DNA of 64,000 bases, taken from assembly GCF_003287975.1 (NCBI RefSeq), contig NZ_QMKQ01000009.1, positions 62,001 to 126,000 of the forward strand. The letters run 5' to 3'. The number at the start of each line of letters is the position of its first letter. Position 1 is the stretch's first letter. A program made the translations under genes and the position numbers. Source of the stretch: Arthrobacter sp. AQ5-05 (GTDB lineage: Bacteria; Actinomycetota; Actinomycetes; Actinomycetales; Micrococcaceae). Below, piece after piece: positions 51,013 to 60,181 of this stretch. The notes under the pieces were generated by a model that searched no databases, had not been told where the DNA came from, and saw only the letters and a list, made by a program, of their open reading frames with translations.

Positions 51013-52180
51013 ATGGAACGTCCAACACCGGCAGCCATCGAAACCCTCATGGACCGGGCCGCGGAGCTCAAATCGGCCCTGGTCGACCACGCAACCTCGC
51101 CGGGCTTCAACAAGCTCCTGGCCGCACGCTACGACGACGTGCTCAAGACCGGGACGGGTCGCGGGAACTCACTGTACGAGGCCATCGAATCGATCCTCTA
51201 TGACCGGGGACCCGGGGACGAACCGTTGATCGAACGCCACCTGCGCACCAAGTAGACCCTGCACGAAGCAGGTCGGACCATCTACGAGTCCTGGCGCGAC
51301 CGCGGCGTCTTCGGTGTCTTCAAGTTCATCGAGCACGCCGCCAATGCCTCCTGCTGCGCATCCTCATCGACGAGCTGGACTACGAGAGCTACTCGTCGCA
51401 GGGCTCCGAGGCCATCTCGGGTCTCAATCCCGGCGGCTTCGTGATGACCCGGATCGTGCCGATGGGAAACATCTACACGCTCAGCGGCACCCCCGGGAAC
51501 TTCGATCCGCAGGACGCGGACACCGCCGATTCGCTGGCCGTACGGCTTCTGCGCCTGGATCTCAGCCTGCCGTTGAACAATCCGCGGAAGCTTGCCGCGG
51601 CCCGGGCCAATGTCGCCCGGAACCACCGCCTCTTCGGCGAACTCTTCGGCTCCCACGCGCTGCAGGGCCCGGGTGCCCAGATGATCGAGGCGTACCGCAC
51701 CTTCCTCGAGGAGAGCCGGCGGGAGGCCGCGGGCGGGAACGGCACGCCGGGCGACGACGCCCGCACCGGCCTGCAACCGGCCCCGGATGAGGGCTTCCCC
51801 GCCGGCTTTGCCGTGCCGCAGGATGTGCGCTCGGTGCACCACCCGGTGAAATCCGCGGTGTTCCTTCTGGACTACGAGCGGCTCGAGGACGCCCGCCGAA
51901 CCCCGCCGGACAGCGCTGGCGATCCGGGCGCCGCGGTGCTGCGCGGGTACCTGGAAGACGGGCAGATCCCCTGCTTCATCCTGGAGGCCCTCGCCGGTCA
52001 GCCCCCGGACACCGTCGACGACCTCTACCGGGTGGCGCTTTCGCGCCCCGGCTTCTTCTGGGAGCGCGACGGGAAGTCACTGTTGCGCAGGTACAAGCCG
52101 GCGCCCATCCACCATGAGGACCGCCGAAGCTCGCGATGGTCCCGGTGCCCCTCGCCGAGGCCTACCGAGACCTCACCTGA
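51013..52180 (+). pseudogene. Unknown ~390-residue protein, at least three lesions
   Basis: Pieces in three frames read as one protein: 51013 on (MERPTPAAIETLMDRAAELK) to a TAG at 51253-51255, the same frame goes on (TLHEAGRTIYESWRDRGVF) and near 51348 shifts by one base to LLRILIDELDYESYSSQGSE, running to IHHED at about 52117, then one more shift to KLAMVPVPLAEAYRDLT and a TGA. Both shifts equal a single missing base. I do not recognise the family. The good amino-acid flow across each lesion is the only proof that it was one gene; sequencing error cannot be excluded for the two indels. Confidence 0.62.
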
Positions 52181-52209
52181 AGTCCCGCACCCGGTACCCG
52201 GGCCGGGGC

Positions 52210-52782
52210 TCAGCCTCGGGATTCCAGCCTGTCGACGTAGCCCACCAGCGGGCTGGCCACGACGGTGACGGCCTGCCCCGGCCGCAGCCCGCGGGCCTTC
52301 TGCCGGTTCCGCAGCGTCCAGGCACGGGTCCCGTGGCCGGTGTCGATGACCAGCTCGTGGCGGACCCTGCGCCGCTCGGCCCAGGACTGCCCGACGTTGT
52401 TCTTCCTGTCCCACAGCGCGTTGTTCACCGCATCGGGCAGGAAGTCCAGGAACTTGCGCTCGGAGATGCTCACGACGGTCCCGGGAACCGAGGTGCGCGG
52501 CACCAAATCGAGGATCCCCACGGCGACCTTCAGCAGTGCGGCCAGTGCCAGCACCGCCAGCACGACCCCGGCCAGCACCAGGAACCCGCCCAACCGGGCG
52601 GCACCGGCATCCGCCGCCGCGAGCTGCCGCATCTCTGCGCGCATCCCTGCACCCACCACCAGCAGCACGATGCAGATCGCTGCCTGGAGCGCGCCGCGCA
52701 GGATCAGTGAAAGGGGCGCATGCCCCGAGAACGGACGCAGCGAAACCCCCAGGAACCGCGTCCACGACGTTGTCTTTTCCAT
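52210..52782 (-). CDS. Membrane protein of unknown function
   Basis: 190 residues from ATG 52782, with AAGGGGG ten bases up. Two helices (LILRGALQAAICIVLLVVGA and LGGFLVLAGVVLAVLALAAL) are followed by a soluble beta-rich part (SVPGTVVSISERKFLDFLP, RHELVIDTGHGTRAWTLR, AVTVVASPLVGYVDRLE). The layout of a membrane hairpin plus OB-like strands is like small NfeD- or DUF-type actinobacterial proteins, but no family is clear. Confidence 0.72.
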   Translation of the reverse strand: MEKTTSWTRFLGVSLRPFSGHAPLSLILRGALQAAICIVLLVVGAGMRAEMRQLAAADAGAARLGGFLVLAGVVLAVLALAALLKVAVGILDLVPRTSVPGTVVSISERKFLDFLPDAVNNALWDRKNNVGQSWAERRRVRHELVIDTGHGTRAWTLRNRQKARGLRPGQAVTVVASPLVGYVDRLESRG

Positions 52783-53013
52783 GTCCAACCATTCCCCCTT
52801 GACCATGCCCCGGCCGGGGAGGAGAACCACCCGCGGAACCGGAGCAGAACAGATGTTAACGCAGTGCGCCACACACAAAATCCCCAAAACGCACTGGTCA
52901 GCACAGCATAGCCCGAAGCCGCAGGAAGGGGAACGGGTGCCCGCGCCGGCCTGACGGGCAAGCTTCCAGTCACCCTGGGCCCACGTGCCGAGCGGTCCCG
53001 GACCCGGCGGCCG

Positions 53014-53278
53014 CTACTCCAGGGCGAGCGCCGCCGCGGCCAGCACCTGTTGAACGCTGGGCACCCCCGAGGCGCGGAACACCTCGGAGCCGTCCCGGCG
53101 CACCACCAGCGTGGGGGGGGGTGGAGACGATGCCGGCCTCCTCGGACTCGGCCAGGTGCGAGGGCACGTCGACCTCGCGGATGTTCGCCCGCGCCAGCAG
53201 CTTGCCCGCATCGCGGAGCACGGAGCGGGCGCGCACGCACGGTGCGCAGAAGGCGGAGGTGTACAGAACAAGTTCCAT
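53014..53278 (-). pseudogene. Thioredoxin/glutaredoxin-like protein with a frameshift in a nine-C tract
   Basis: Starts MELVLYTSAFCAPCVRARSVL with a CxxC redox site and reads to EEAGIVSTP, where nine C residues on the coding strand (G run 53113-53121) shift the frame. With eight C's it continues TLVVRRDGSEVFRASGVPSVQQVL, the correct thioredoxin end. Could be a broken gene, a phase-variable one or an assembly error. Roughly 88 residues if repaired. Unlinked to any obvious partner. Confidence 0.68.
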
Positions 53279-53438
53279 CACCGGGATGCAACCGCGACCC
53301 GGCGCATTCGATTCCCGCGCGGTGCACCGCAGGTGCCGCAGGGGCCGCCGCCGTCTCCACCCTGGGTAGGAGGCGGGCCGCAAACAGTTCATCACCTGCT
53401 CCGATGCCGCGGCGGTGCGGATTTGAAATGCTGGTGGC

Positions 53439-54233
53439 ATGATCGAAGCCCATCCCGCACCCGAGAACTCCGCCTCCAGGGCGGCCCATCCCTCATCCCC
53501 GCCGGTGCTCTGCACCCGGTCCCTGCACCGCGCCTATGGATCGACCTTGGCGCTGGACGGCGTGGACCTGGACATCCGTACCGGAGAGTCCGTGGCCATC
53601 ATGGGCCCCTCGGGCTCCGGCAAGTCCACGCTGCTGCACACCCTGGCCGGCATCGAACGCCCGGACTCCGGCTCGGTGCTCTTCACCCCGGCCCATGGGG
53701 CACCGCGGGAAATCACCGCGCTGGGGGAATCCGAACGCTCCGGGCTGCGCCGCGCGTCCTTCGGCTTCGTCTTCCAGTCCGGGCTGCTGATCCCGGAGCT
53801 CACCGCCGTGGAAAACGTGGCGATGGCGTTGATGGTCAACGGGGTGCCGCGCGCCGCCGCGCTGCCCCGGGCCGCCGAATGGCTGGCCGCGCTGGGCCTG
53901 GGCGGCATGGAGGAGCGGCGCATCGGCCAGCTTTCCGGGGGCCAGGCCCAGCGCGTGGCCATCGCCCGCGCCCAAGTCACCGGCGCACAGGTGACATTCG
54001 CCGACGAGCCCACCGGGGCCCTGGATTCGGGCACCGGTGCCGAGGTCCTGGCGATCCTCATGGAATCCACCGTCGGACGCGGAAACACCCTGGTCATGGT
54101 CACCCACGATGCCGAGGTCGCCGCCCGCTGCGACAGGACCATCCGGCTGCGCGACGGTCGCATCCTCGCCGAGCACGCCGCGGCACCTGCCGCCGGAAGC
54201 CCGCGTGCCGCATTCCCGGGAACGATGAAGTGA
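53439..54233 (+). CDS. ABC ATPase, MacB/LolD type
   Basis: 264 residues. Walker A MGPSGSGKST near residue 53, Q-loop FVFQSGLLIPELTAVENV, signature LSGGQAQRVAIARA, Walker B VTFADEPTGALDS and H-loop MVTHDAEVA, in the sequence order of MacB/LolD ATPases. Its TGA overlaps the permease ATG (TGATG). Such systems work as mechanotransmitters on lipoproteins, peptides or antibiotics; no accessory protein is near. Confidence 0.93.
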   Translation: MIEAHPAPENSASRAAHPSSPPVLCTRSLHRAYGSTLALDGVDLDIRTGESVAIMGPSGSGKSTLLHTLAGIERPDSGSVLFTPAHGAPREITALGESERSGLRRASFGFVFQSGLLIPELTAVENVAMALMVNGVPRAAALPRAAEWLAALGLGGMEERRIGQLSGGQAQRVAIARAQVTGAQVTFADEPTGALDSGTGAEVLAILMESTVGRGNTLVMVTHDAEVAARCDRTIRLRDGRILAEHAAAPAAGSPRAAFPGTMK

Positions 54234-55561
54234 TGCGCGCGCTTTCCCTGGCCTGGATGCTGGGCCGGCCCGGCCACGGGCGCCGCGCCCCGCTGCTGCT
54301 GACCATGGGGTCCTATGCCCTGGTCTCCGCGCTGGTGCTCACCGTCACCGCCGGCGCCCTGTCCTTCACCCGCGTGCAAAACGAGTTGACCGGCGTGTAC
54401 CTGATGCTGGCCGGGCTCGCGGTGGTGCTGCTGCTGGTTCCGCTGGCGGTGCTCGGCGCGGCCGCCGCCCGGCTCTCGGCCCGCAGCCAGGACACCAGGC
54501 TGTCCACCGTCCGCCTGCTCGGGGGCACCACGTCGTTGGTCGTGGGCATCACCATCATCGAATCCAGCGCCACCGCCCTGGCCGGGGCGCTGGGCGGGGT
54601 GCTGTTCTACGCCGCCGCCGCTCCGGCGGTCGGCCTGGTCCACTTCCAGGGCTCGGCCATCGGGTCCGCGATGTGGCTGGAACCGGGCGTCATCGCCCTG
54701 GTCGTGGCGGCCGTGGCGCTCATCGCCGCGATCTCCGCGGCCGTGGGCCTGCGCAAGGTCATCGTCTCCCCGCTGGGCGTGCGCAACCGCACCACCACCC
54801 CGAAGCCGCGCTGGATCCGTGCGGTGGTCGTTGCGGCCCTGATCGCGGTGGTGTCCCTGGCATTTTCGATGCTCTCGGCCTTTGCCTCCATGGCGGTCAT
54901 CCTTGCCGTGCTGCTCGGCGGCTTCGCGCTGGGCCTGGGCGCGTTGAACCTGGTGGGCCCGTGGGCCGTGCGGGTCATCGGCAACGCCAAGCTCAAGAAG
55001 GCCGAAGCCCCGGCCGACCTGCTGGCCGCCCGGATGATCCTGGAAAACCCGGCGCAGGCCTGGCGGCAGGTTTCCGGCATCGCGATGACCAGTTTCGTCG
55101 CGGTGGTCGGCGGCAGCGGCGCGGCGCTGATGAACACGGCGGGTGCCGAGTCAGAGCCCGGCAGCCCGGATGCGCTGCTGGCCGCCGATGTGATGACCGG
55201 CGTGCTGATCACCCTGGTCGCCTCGTTCATCTCGGTGGCCTGCTCCACGGCCATCACCCAGGCGGCGGCCACGCTGGATCGGGCCGACCTCTACTCCGGG
55301 CTTCACCGGCTGGGCGTGGAGCGGGCCACCATGGAAAAGGCGCGCGTCGGCTCCGTGATGGCCCCGGTGATCGGGGTCGGCGCCGGCGCGGTCATCGTCA
55401 GCGGCGTGCTGGTCTTCCCGCTGGCCGGAATCGCCGTCATGGTCGCCCCGGTGTCGGTGGGCATCATCCTGCTGACGCTGCTGGCCGGGGTGCTGGCGGT
55501 GCGCGGGGCCGTGGCCCTGACGGCCACCGGCGGCGTGCTGAAGCTGGGCAAATCCGGCTAG
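54233..55561 (+). CDS. FtsX-family ABC permease
   Basis: 442 residues, ATG 54233 overlapping the previous stop. Pattern of helices like the FtsX/MacB permeases with an apparent duplication: helix 1 LLLTMGSYALVSALVLTVTAG, a core LAGLAVVLLLVPLAVLGAAAARLSARSQDTRLSTVRLLGGTTSLV, and later WRQVSGIAMTSFVAVVGG and ASFISVACSTAITQAAATLDRADLYSGLHRLGVE. The big periplasmic domain is short. Actinobacterial 'ABC transporter permease' genes of this kind often face antimicrobial peptides; this is inference. Confidence 0.88.
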   Translation: MRALSLAWMLGRPGHGRRAPLLLTMGSYALVSALVLTVTAGALSFTRVQNELTGVYLMLAGLAVVLLLVPLAVLGAAAARLSARSQDTRLSTVRLLGGTTSLVVGITIIESSATALAGALGGVLFYAAAAPAVGLVHFQGSAIGSAMWLEPGVIALVVAAVALIAAISAAVGLRKVIVSPLGVRNRTTTPKPRWIRAVVVAALIAVVSLAFSMLSAFASMAVILAVLLGGFALGLGALNLVGPWAVRVIGNAKLKKAEAPADLLAARMILENPAQAWRQVSGIAMTSFVAVVGGSGAALMNTAGAESEPGSPDALLAADVMTGVLITLVASFISVACSTAITQAAATLDRADLYSGLHRLGVERATMEKARVGSVMAPVIGVGAGAVIVSGVLVFPLAGIAVMVAPVSVGIILLTLLAGVLAVRGAVALTATGGVLKLGKSG

Positions 55562-55583
55562 GCGCGGCAGGGCCCCACAAGAA

Positions 55584-55628
55584 ACGCCGCTGCCCGGGCA
55601 CCAGGAATCGATGCCCGGGCAGCGGCGT
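55584..55628. terminator. Terminator between convergent permease and amino-acid transporter genes
   Basis: ACGCCGCTGCCCGGGCA and its perfect 17-bp complement, loop of 11. Confidence 0.85.
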
Positions 55629-55639
55629 GTGCGCAGGGT

Positions 55640-57103
55640 CTACTTCCGGAAGCTGCCCCAGTCTGCGGCGAGTTTCGAATGCCTGCGCCCGTAGCCCAGG
55701 TAGATGAACGCGCCAACGAGCATCCACACACCGAAGACCACCCAGGTGCTCACCCCGAGGTTGGCCATCAGGTATCCGCAGAACAGGATCGCCAGGATCG
55801 GGGTCAGCGGGTAGAACGGCACCTTGAAGGTGCGCGGCAATTCCGGCTGGGTGCGGCGCAGGATGACGACCGCCAGGGACACCAGCGAGAACGCGAAGAG
55901 CGTGCCGATGGACGTGGCGTCGGCCAGCTGGCCCAGCGGCACCAGGCCGGCGACCAGGGCCACGGCGCTGCCGGTGATCCAGGTGCCGGCCACCGGTGCG
56001 CCGTTTCGCGGCGAGATCCGCCCGAAGACCGCAGGCACCATGCCGTCGCGGCTCATCGCCACCAGGATGCGGGTTTGCCCGTAGAGCACCGTGATGACGA
56101 TGGAGACGATGGAGAGGACAGCGCCGGCGGCGAAGAACAGCGCCACCCAACCCTGTCCGGTGACCTCCTGGAGCAGTTGCGCCAGCGCCGCCTCCTTGCC
56201 CTCGAACCAGTTCCACTGGCGGGCACCGATCGCGGAGATTGCCACCAGGATGTACAGCGAGGTGATGATGACCATCGACAGCACGATGGCGCGGGGCAGG
56301 TCGCGCTGCGGGTTCCTCGCTTCCTCGCCGGCCGTGGAGGCCGCATCGAAGCCGATGTAGGAGAAGAACAGGCGCGCCGCGGCGGCCGAGACCCCGGCGG
56401 TGCCCATGGGCAGCAGCGGGTCGAAGTTGCCGGAGGTGAAAGCGCTGAAGGCGATCACGATGAAGAAGAGCAGCACGGCGATCTTGATGAACACCAGCAC
56501 CGTGTTGACCATGGCCGATTCGCGGGTGCCGCGCACCAGCAGCACCGTGGCGAACAGGACGATCAACAGGGCGGGGATGTTGAATACCCCGCCGTCGGTG
56601 CCCGGGGGATTGGTCAGCGCGGCGGGCAGGTCGACACCCAGCGTGCGGGCCATCTCGTTGAGGTATTCGCCGGCGCCCACGGCGATCGCGGCAACGGAGA
56701 CCGCGTACTCGAGCACCAGGCACCAGCCGCAGATCCAGGCCAGCCCTTCGCCCATGGTCGCGTAGGTGTAGGTGTAGCTCGACCCCGACACCGGGACCGC
56801 TCCGGCCATTTCCGCGTAGGACAGCGCGGCAAAAAGGGCGGCAAGCCCGGCGATGGCGAAGGAGATCCATACCGCGGGCCCGGCCATCGGCACCGAGGAG
56901 GAGAGCACCACGAAGATGCCGGTGCCCAGCGTGGCCCCGACGCTGATCATGGTCAGGTGCAGCAGCCCGAGGGTGCGGCGCAGCTTGGGGCCGCCGGTGC
57001 CGTTGCCGGCCTCGGCCATGAATGCCTCGACGGGCTTGCGTGCGCCCAGTTGTTGGCGCAGCGTGGGCGTGGATGTGCCCGTTGCAATGTTTTGCGTGGT
57101 CAT
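55640..57103 (-). CDS. Amino acid permease (APC, cationic-type)
   Basis: 487 residues from ATG 57103, twelve helices plus. TMISVGATLGTGIFVVLSSSVPMAGPAVWISFAIAG in helix 1, YAEMAGAVPVSGSSYTYTYATMGEGLAWICGWCLVLEY in 3-4, and LFFSYIGFDAASTAGEEARNPQRDLPRAI are APC/CAT signs. A C-terminal domain with LPRTFKVPFYPLTPILAILFCGYLM is the CAT-type ending. Likely imports cationic or other amino acids. No regulator is adjacent. Confidence 0.92.
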   Translation of the reverse strand: MTTQNIATGTSTPTLRQQLGARKPVEAFMAEAGNGTGGPKLRRTLGLLHLTMISVGATLGTGIFVVLSSSVPMAGPAVWISFAIAGLAALFAALSYAEMAGAVPVSGSSYTYTYATMGEGLAWICGWCLVLEYAVSVAAIAVGAGEYLNEMARTLGVDLPAALTNPPGTDGGVFNIPALLIVLFATVLLVRGTRESAMVNTVLVFIKIAVLLFFIVIAFSAFTSGNFDPLLPMGTAGVSAAAARLFFSYIGFDAASTAGEEARNPQRDLPRAIVLSMVIITSLYILVAISAIGARQWNWFEGKEAALAQLLQEVTGQGWVALFFAAGAVLSIVSIVITVLYGQTRILVAMSRDGMVPAVFGRISPRNGAPVAGTWITGSAVALVAGLVPLGQLADATSIGTLFAFSLVSLAVVILRRTQPELPRTFKVPFYPLTPILAILFCGYLMANLGVSTWVVFGVWMLVGAFIYLGYGRRHSKLAADWGSFRK

Positions 57104-57328
57104 GCATAAATCTTTGCATTCTTTGGCGATCTGCAACGCGCTGCGGCACTCCGGGAACGCCCCGGTATTATGCCTAAAAGGACATGTCAAGTACGTATTT
57201 GTGAATCGCGGGAACAGGGCGCACTGTGGCAAAACTTACCCCGGAAACCCGCAATCAACGCCCGGAAACATGCACGGTGATGAATTGTTTTGCATCGGCG
57301 GGGTCAACGCCGGGACGTGCTGCGAACC

Positions 57329-58087
57329 TCAGGCGAAGTACACGCCGATCCGGTTGCCGTCGATTTCCTCGATGCGGATGTCGATGTCGTAGATGTCGCG
57401 CAGCACCTCCTGGGTCATGATCCGGGAGGGGGCGCCCTGGTGCACCAGCACGCCGCGGCGCATCGCCAGGATGGTGTCCGAGTAGCAGGAGGCGAAGTTG
57501 ATGTCGTGGATGACGATCACCACGGTCTTTCCCAGGTCGTCCGCAAGCCGGCGGATCATCCGCATCATTTCCACCGAGTGCTTCATGTCCAGGTTGTTCA
57601 GCGGTTCGTCCAGCAGCAGGTAGTCGGTGTCCTGAGCCAGCACCATCGCGATGTAGGCGCGCTGGCGCTGGCCGCCGGAGAGCTCGTCGAGGAAGCTGTC
57701 GGCCATCTCGCCCAGGTCCAGCTGGTCCATGGCTGCCTCGATGTGCGCCCGGTCCTCGGTGGTCGGGTGCCCGCCGGAGTGCGGGAAGCGCCCGAAACCC
57801 ACCAGGTCGCGCACGCGCAGGCGCATGGTGATGTGGTTTTCCTGCCGCAGGATTGCCATCGACTTTGCCAGGTCCTTGCTGGGGGTGCGCCCGATATCCA
57901 GCCCGGCAACCGACACCGCACCTGAATCCATCGGGATCAGCCGCGAAATCAGCGACAGCAGCGTGGACTTTCCCGCGCCGTTGGGCCCGATGATGGAGGT
58001 GACACCGCCGGCGGGAATGGTGGTGCTCACCGCGTCCACCACCGTCTTGCCGGAGTAGGACTTGGTCACCGAATCAATGCAGATCAC
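57329..58087 (-). CDS. Siderophore ABC ATPase
   Basis: 252 residues, GTG start overlapping the permease stop (GTGA). Walker A IIGPNGAGKSTLLSLI, Q-loop LRQENHITMRLRVRDLVGFGRFPHSGG, signature LSGGQRQRAYIAM, Walker B LLLDEPLNNLDM, H-loop VIHDINFASCYSD. FecE/YclP-like. Powers the transporter encoded just upstream. Confidence 0.93.
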   Translation of the reverse strand: MICIDSVTKSYSGKTVVDAVSTTIPAGGVTSIIGPNGAGKSTLLSLISRLIPMDSGAVSVAGLDIGRTPSKDLAKSMAILRQENHITMRLRVRDLVGFGRFPHSGGHPTTEDRAHIEAAMDQLDLGEMADSFLDELSGGQRQRAYIAMVLAQDTDYLLLDEPLNNLDMKHSVEMMRMIRRLADDLGKTVVIVIHDINFASCYSDTILAMRRGVLVHQGAPSRIMTQEVLRDIYDIDIRIEEIDGNRIGVYFA

Positions 58088-59121
58088 TTCAGGGAACCCT
58101 TCAGGAGCAGGTAGAGGAACAACAGTCCGCCGGCGAACTCGATGATCACGCTCAGCGCCGTGGCGAAGCCAAAAACGCGCTCCAGCAGCAGCTGGCCGCC
58201 GATCAGCGTGATGGCCCCGAGCAGGCAGACGATGGGGATCAGGGCGGCGTGGGAGAACTTGCGCACCATTTGATAGGCCAGCGAGACCACCAGCAGCCCG
58301 AAGAAGGTCACCGGTCCCACCAACGCCGTGGAGATCGCGACCAGGATCGAGCAGAGCACCAGCACCAGGGTGACGATGCGCTGGTGGTCCAAGCCCAGGT
58401 TGATGGCGGTTTCGCGGCCCAGCGCCAGCACGTCGAAGCTCTTGCGAAGCTTCCACACCACGGCCGCCACCAGCGCCACGATGACCGCGGAGATCCCCAA
58501 CAGCAGCGGCTCGACCTGGTTGAAGGAGGCAAAGAAGAGGTCCTGCAGCACGATGTATTCGCTCGGTTCCATCAACCGCTGCAGCAACGAGGAGAACCCG
58601 CGGAAGAGGGTGCCGATGACGATGCCGACCAGCAGCATCAGGTGCAGCGACCCGGTGCCGCCGGTGAACAGCCAGCGGTAGAGCAGTGCGGAGAACACGA
58701 TCATCAGCCCGACCTCCACCCCGAACTTCAGTGCGGGGGAGGCGGTGAGCAACGTGGAGGAACCCAGCATGAACACCAGCGCGGTCTGGATCAGGATGTA
58801 CAGCGCATCGAAGCCCATGATCGAGGGGGTCAGGATGCGGTTGGCCGTCACGGTCTGGAACATCAGCGTGGACAGGCCCACCGCGACGGCGACCACCAGC
58901 ATCGCTCCCACGCGGATGCCACGGCGACTCAGCGCATAGGACAGGTTCCCGCGCAGCTCGATCACCATGAAGGCGGCGATGCAGCCCAGGGTGATCACGG
59001 CCATCACCGTGATCAGCGCGGCGGGGGAGATCCGCTTGGGGGAGAGCATCGCGGGGGAGAAGTTGCGCCGGGGCAGGGGCCGGCGGGTCCCGGCGAGGGC
59101 CGGCGAGGGTGTCTTAGGCAT
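58084..59121 (-). CDS. Siderophore ABC permease, second subunit
   Basis: 345 residues. FecCD family with about nine helices: VGLSTLMFQTVTANRILTPSIMGFDALYILIQTAL, GIVIGTLFRGFSSLLQRLM, and the coupling loop LALGRETAINLGLDHQRIVTLVLVLCSILVAI, then ALVGPVTFFGLLVVSLAYQMV. The Pro-rich N-terminus (about 25 residues) is extra. Overlaps the other permease by eight bases. YclO-like in order and content. Confidence 0.92.
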   Translation of the reverse strand: MPKTPSPALAGTRRPLPRRNFSPAMLSPKRISPAALITVMAVITLGCIAAFMVIELRGNLSYALSRRGIRVGAMLVVAVAVGLSTLMFQTVTANRILTPSIMGFDALYILIQTALVFMLGSSTLLTASPALKFGVEVGLMIVFSALLYRWLFTGGTGSLHLMLLVGIVIGTLFRGFSSLLQRLMEPSEYIVLQDLFFASFNQVEPLLLGISAVIVALVAAVVWKLRKSFDVLALGRETAINLGLDHQRIVTLVLVLCSILVAISTALVGPVTFFGLLVVSLAYQMVRKFSHAALIPIVCLLGAITLIGGQLLLERVFGFATALSVIIEFAGGLLFLYLLLKGSLK

Positions 59122-60154
59122 TGCGTTTCCTGGTTCTTAGCAGCAGGGCCAGGAAGATGGTGGCGCCGAGCACGCTCATCACCATGCCCACGGGGACCTC
59201 GTAGGGGAAGCGGATGGTCCGCCCGATGATGTCGCAGACAAGCACGAAGCCGGCGCCGAAGAGCGCGGTCCACGGCACCGCGCGGCGCAGGTTGTCGCCG
59301 AAGAGCAGCGAGACGATGTTCGGCACGATCAGCCCCAGGAACGGGACGGCGCCCACGGTGGTCACGACCACGGCGGAGATCAGCGAGACCAGCACCAGAC
59401 CCAGGCGCATGATCGCCTTGTGGTTGAGCCCCAGGTTGGTGGTGAAGTCGGCGCCCAGGCCCGCAACGGTGAACCTGTCCGCGGCCAGGTAGCCGGCCAG
59501 CGTGAGCGCAGCGACGATCCACAGCAGCTCGTAGCGCCCGCGCAGCACCCCGGAGAAGTCGCCGATCATCCAGTTGCTCAGCGTCTGGAGCAGGTCGTAC
59601 TTGTAGGCAAAGAACGTGGTGACCGAGCCGATGACCCCGCCGAGCATGATGCCCACGATCGGCACCAGCAGCGTGTTGCGCGCCGGCAGCCTGCCCAGCA
59701 CCGCCAGGAAGAGGGCGGTGCCGCCGAGCGCGAACACCGAGGCCACGCCCATCTTCATCATGATCGGGGCGGCGGGGAATGCCACGGTGACCACCAGGAT
59801 GCCCAGGGTTGCGGACTCCACGGTGCCCACGGTGGAGGGCTCGACGAAGCGGTTGCGCACCATCAGCTGCATGATCAGCCCGGCCACCGCCACAGCGGTT
59901 CCGGCCAGGATCACGGCCAGGGTGCGGGGTACTCGGGAGATCCACACCAGGTCCCAGGCCTCCGGGTCTCCGGCCAGCAGCTGGGGAAGGCCGACGTCGG
60001 AAACCCCGACGAACAGGCTCACGACGGCGAGCAGTCCCACCAGGACGGTGCCGGCGATCAGCCACGTGGTTTCGGAGGGCTTCTTGGGACGCCGAACGGC
60101 CAACGCGGGTTCCTGCTCCGCGGCGGCCGAACGGCTGAGTACTGGTGCGCTCAT
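59114..60154 (-). CDS. Siderophore ABC permease, first subunit
   Basis: 346 residues. FecCD family: RVPRTLAVILAGTAVAVAGLIMQLMVRNRFVEPSTVGTVESATLGIL with the characteristic RLPR-like start, GIMLGGVIGSVTTFFAY, and loop FTTNLGLNHKAIMRLGLVLVSLISAV, then GAVPFLGLIVPNIVSLLFGDN. Starts 27 bp after the binding protein's stop and overlaps the second permease, so the operon runs binding protein, permease, permease, ATPase like yclQNOP of Bacillus. Confidence 0.92.
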   Translation of the reverse strand: MSAPVLSRSAAAEQEPALAVRRPKKPSETTWLIAGTVLVGLLAVVSLFVGVSDVGLPQLLAGDPEAWDLVWISRVPRTLAVILAGTAVAVAGLIMQLMVRNRFVEPSTVGTVESATLGILVVTVAFPAAPIMMKMGVASVFALGGTALFLAVLGRLPARNTLLVPIVGIMLGGVIGSVTTFFAYKYDLLQTLSNWMIGDFSGVLRGRYELLWIVAALTLAGYLAADRFTVAGLGADFTTNLGLNHKAIMRLGLVLVSLISAVVVTTVGAVPFLGLIVPNIVSLLFGDNLRRAVPWTALFGAGFVLVCDIIGRTIRFPYEVPVGMVMSVLGATIFLALLLRTRKRNA

Positions 60155-60181
60155 GATGTGTTTGCGACTGCGGGCAGCTGC

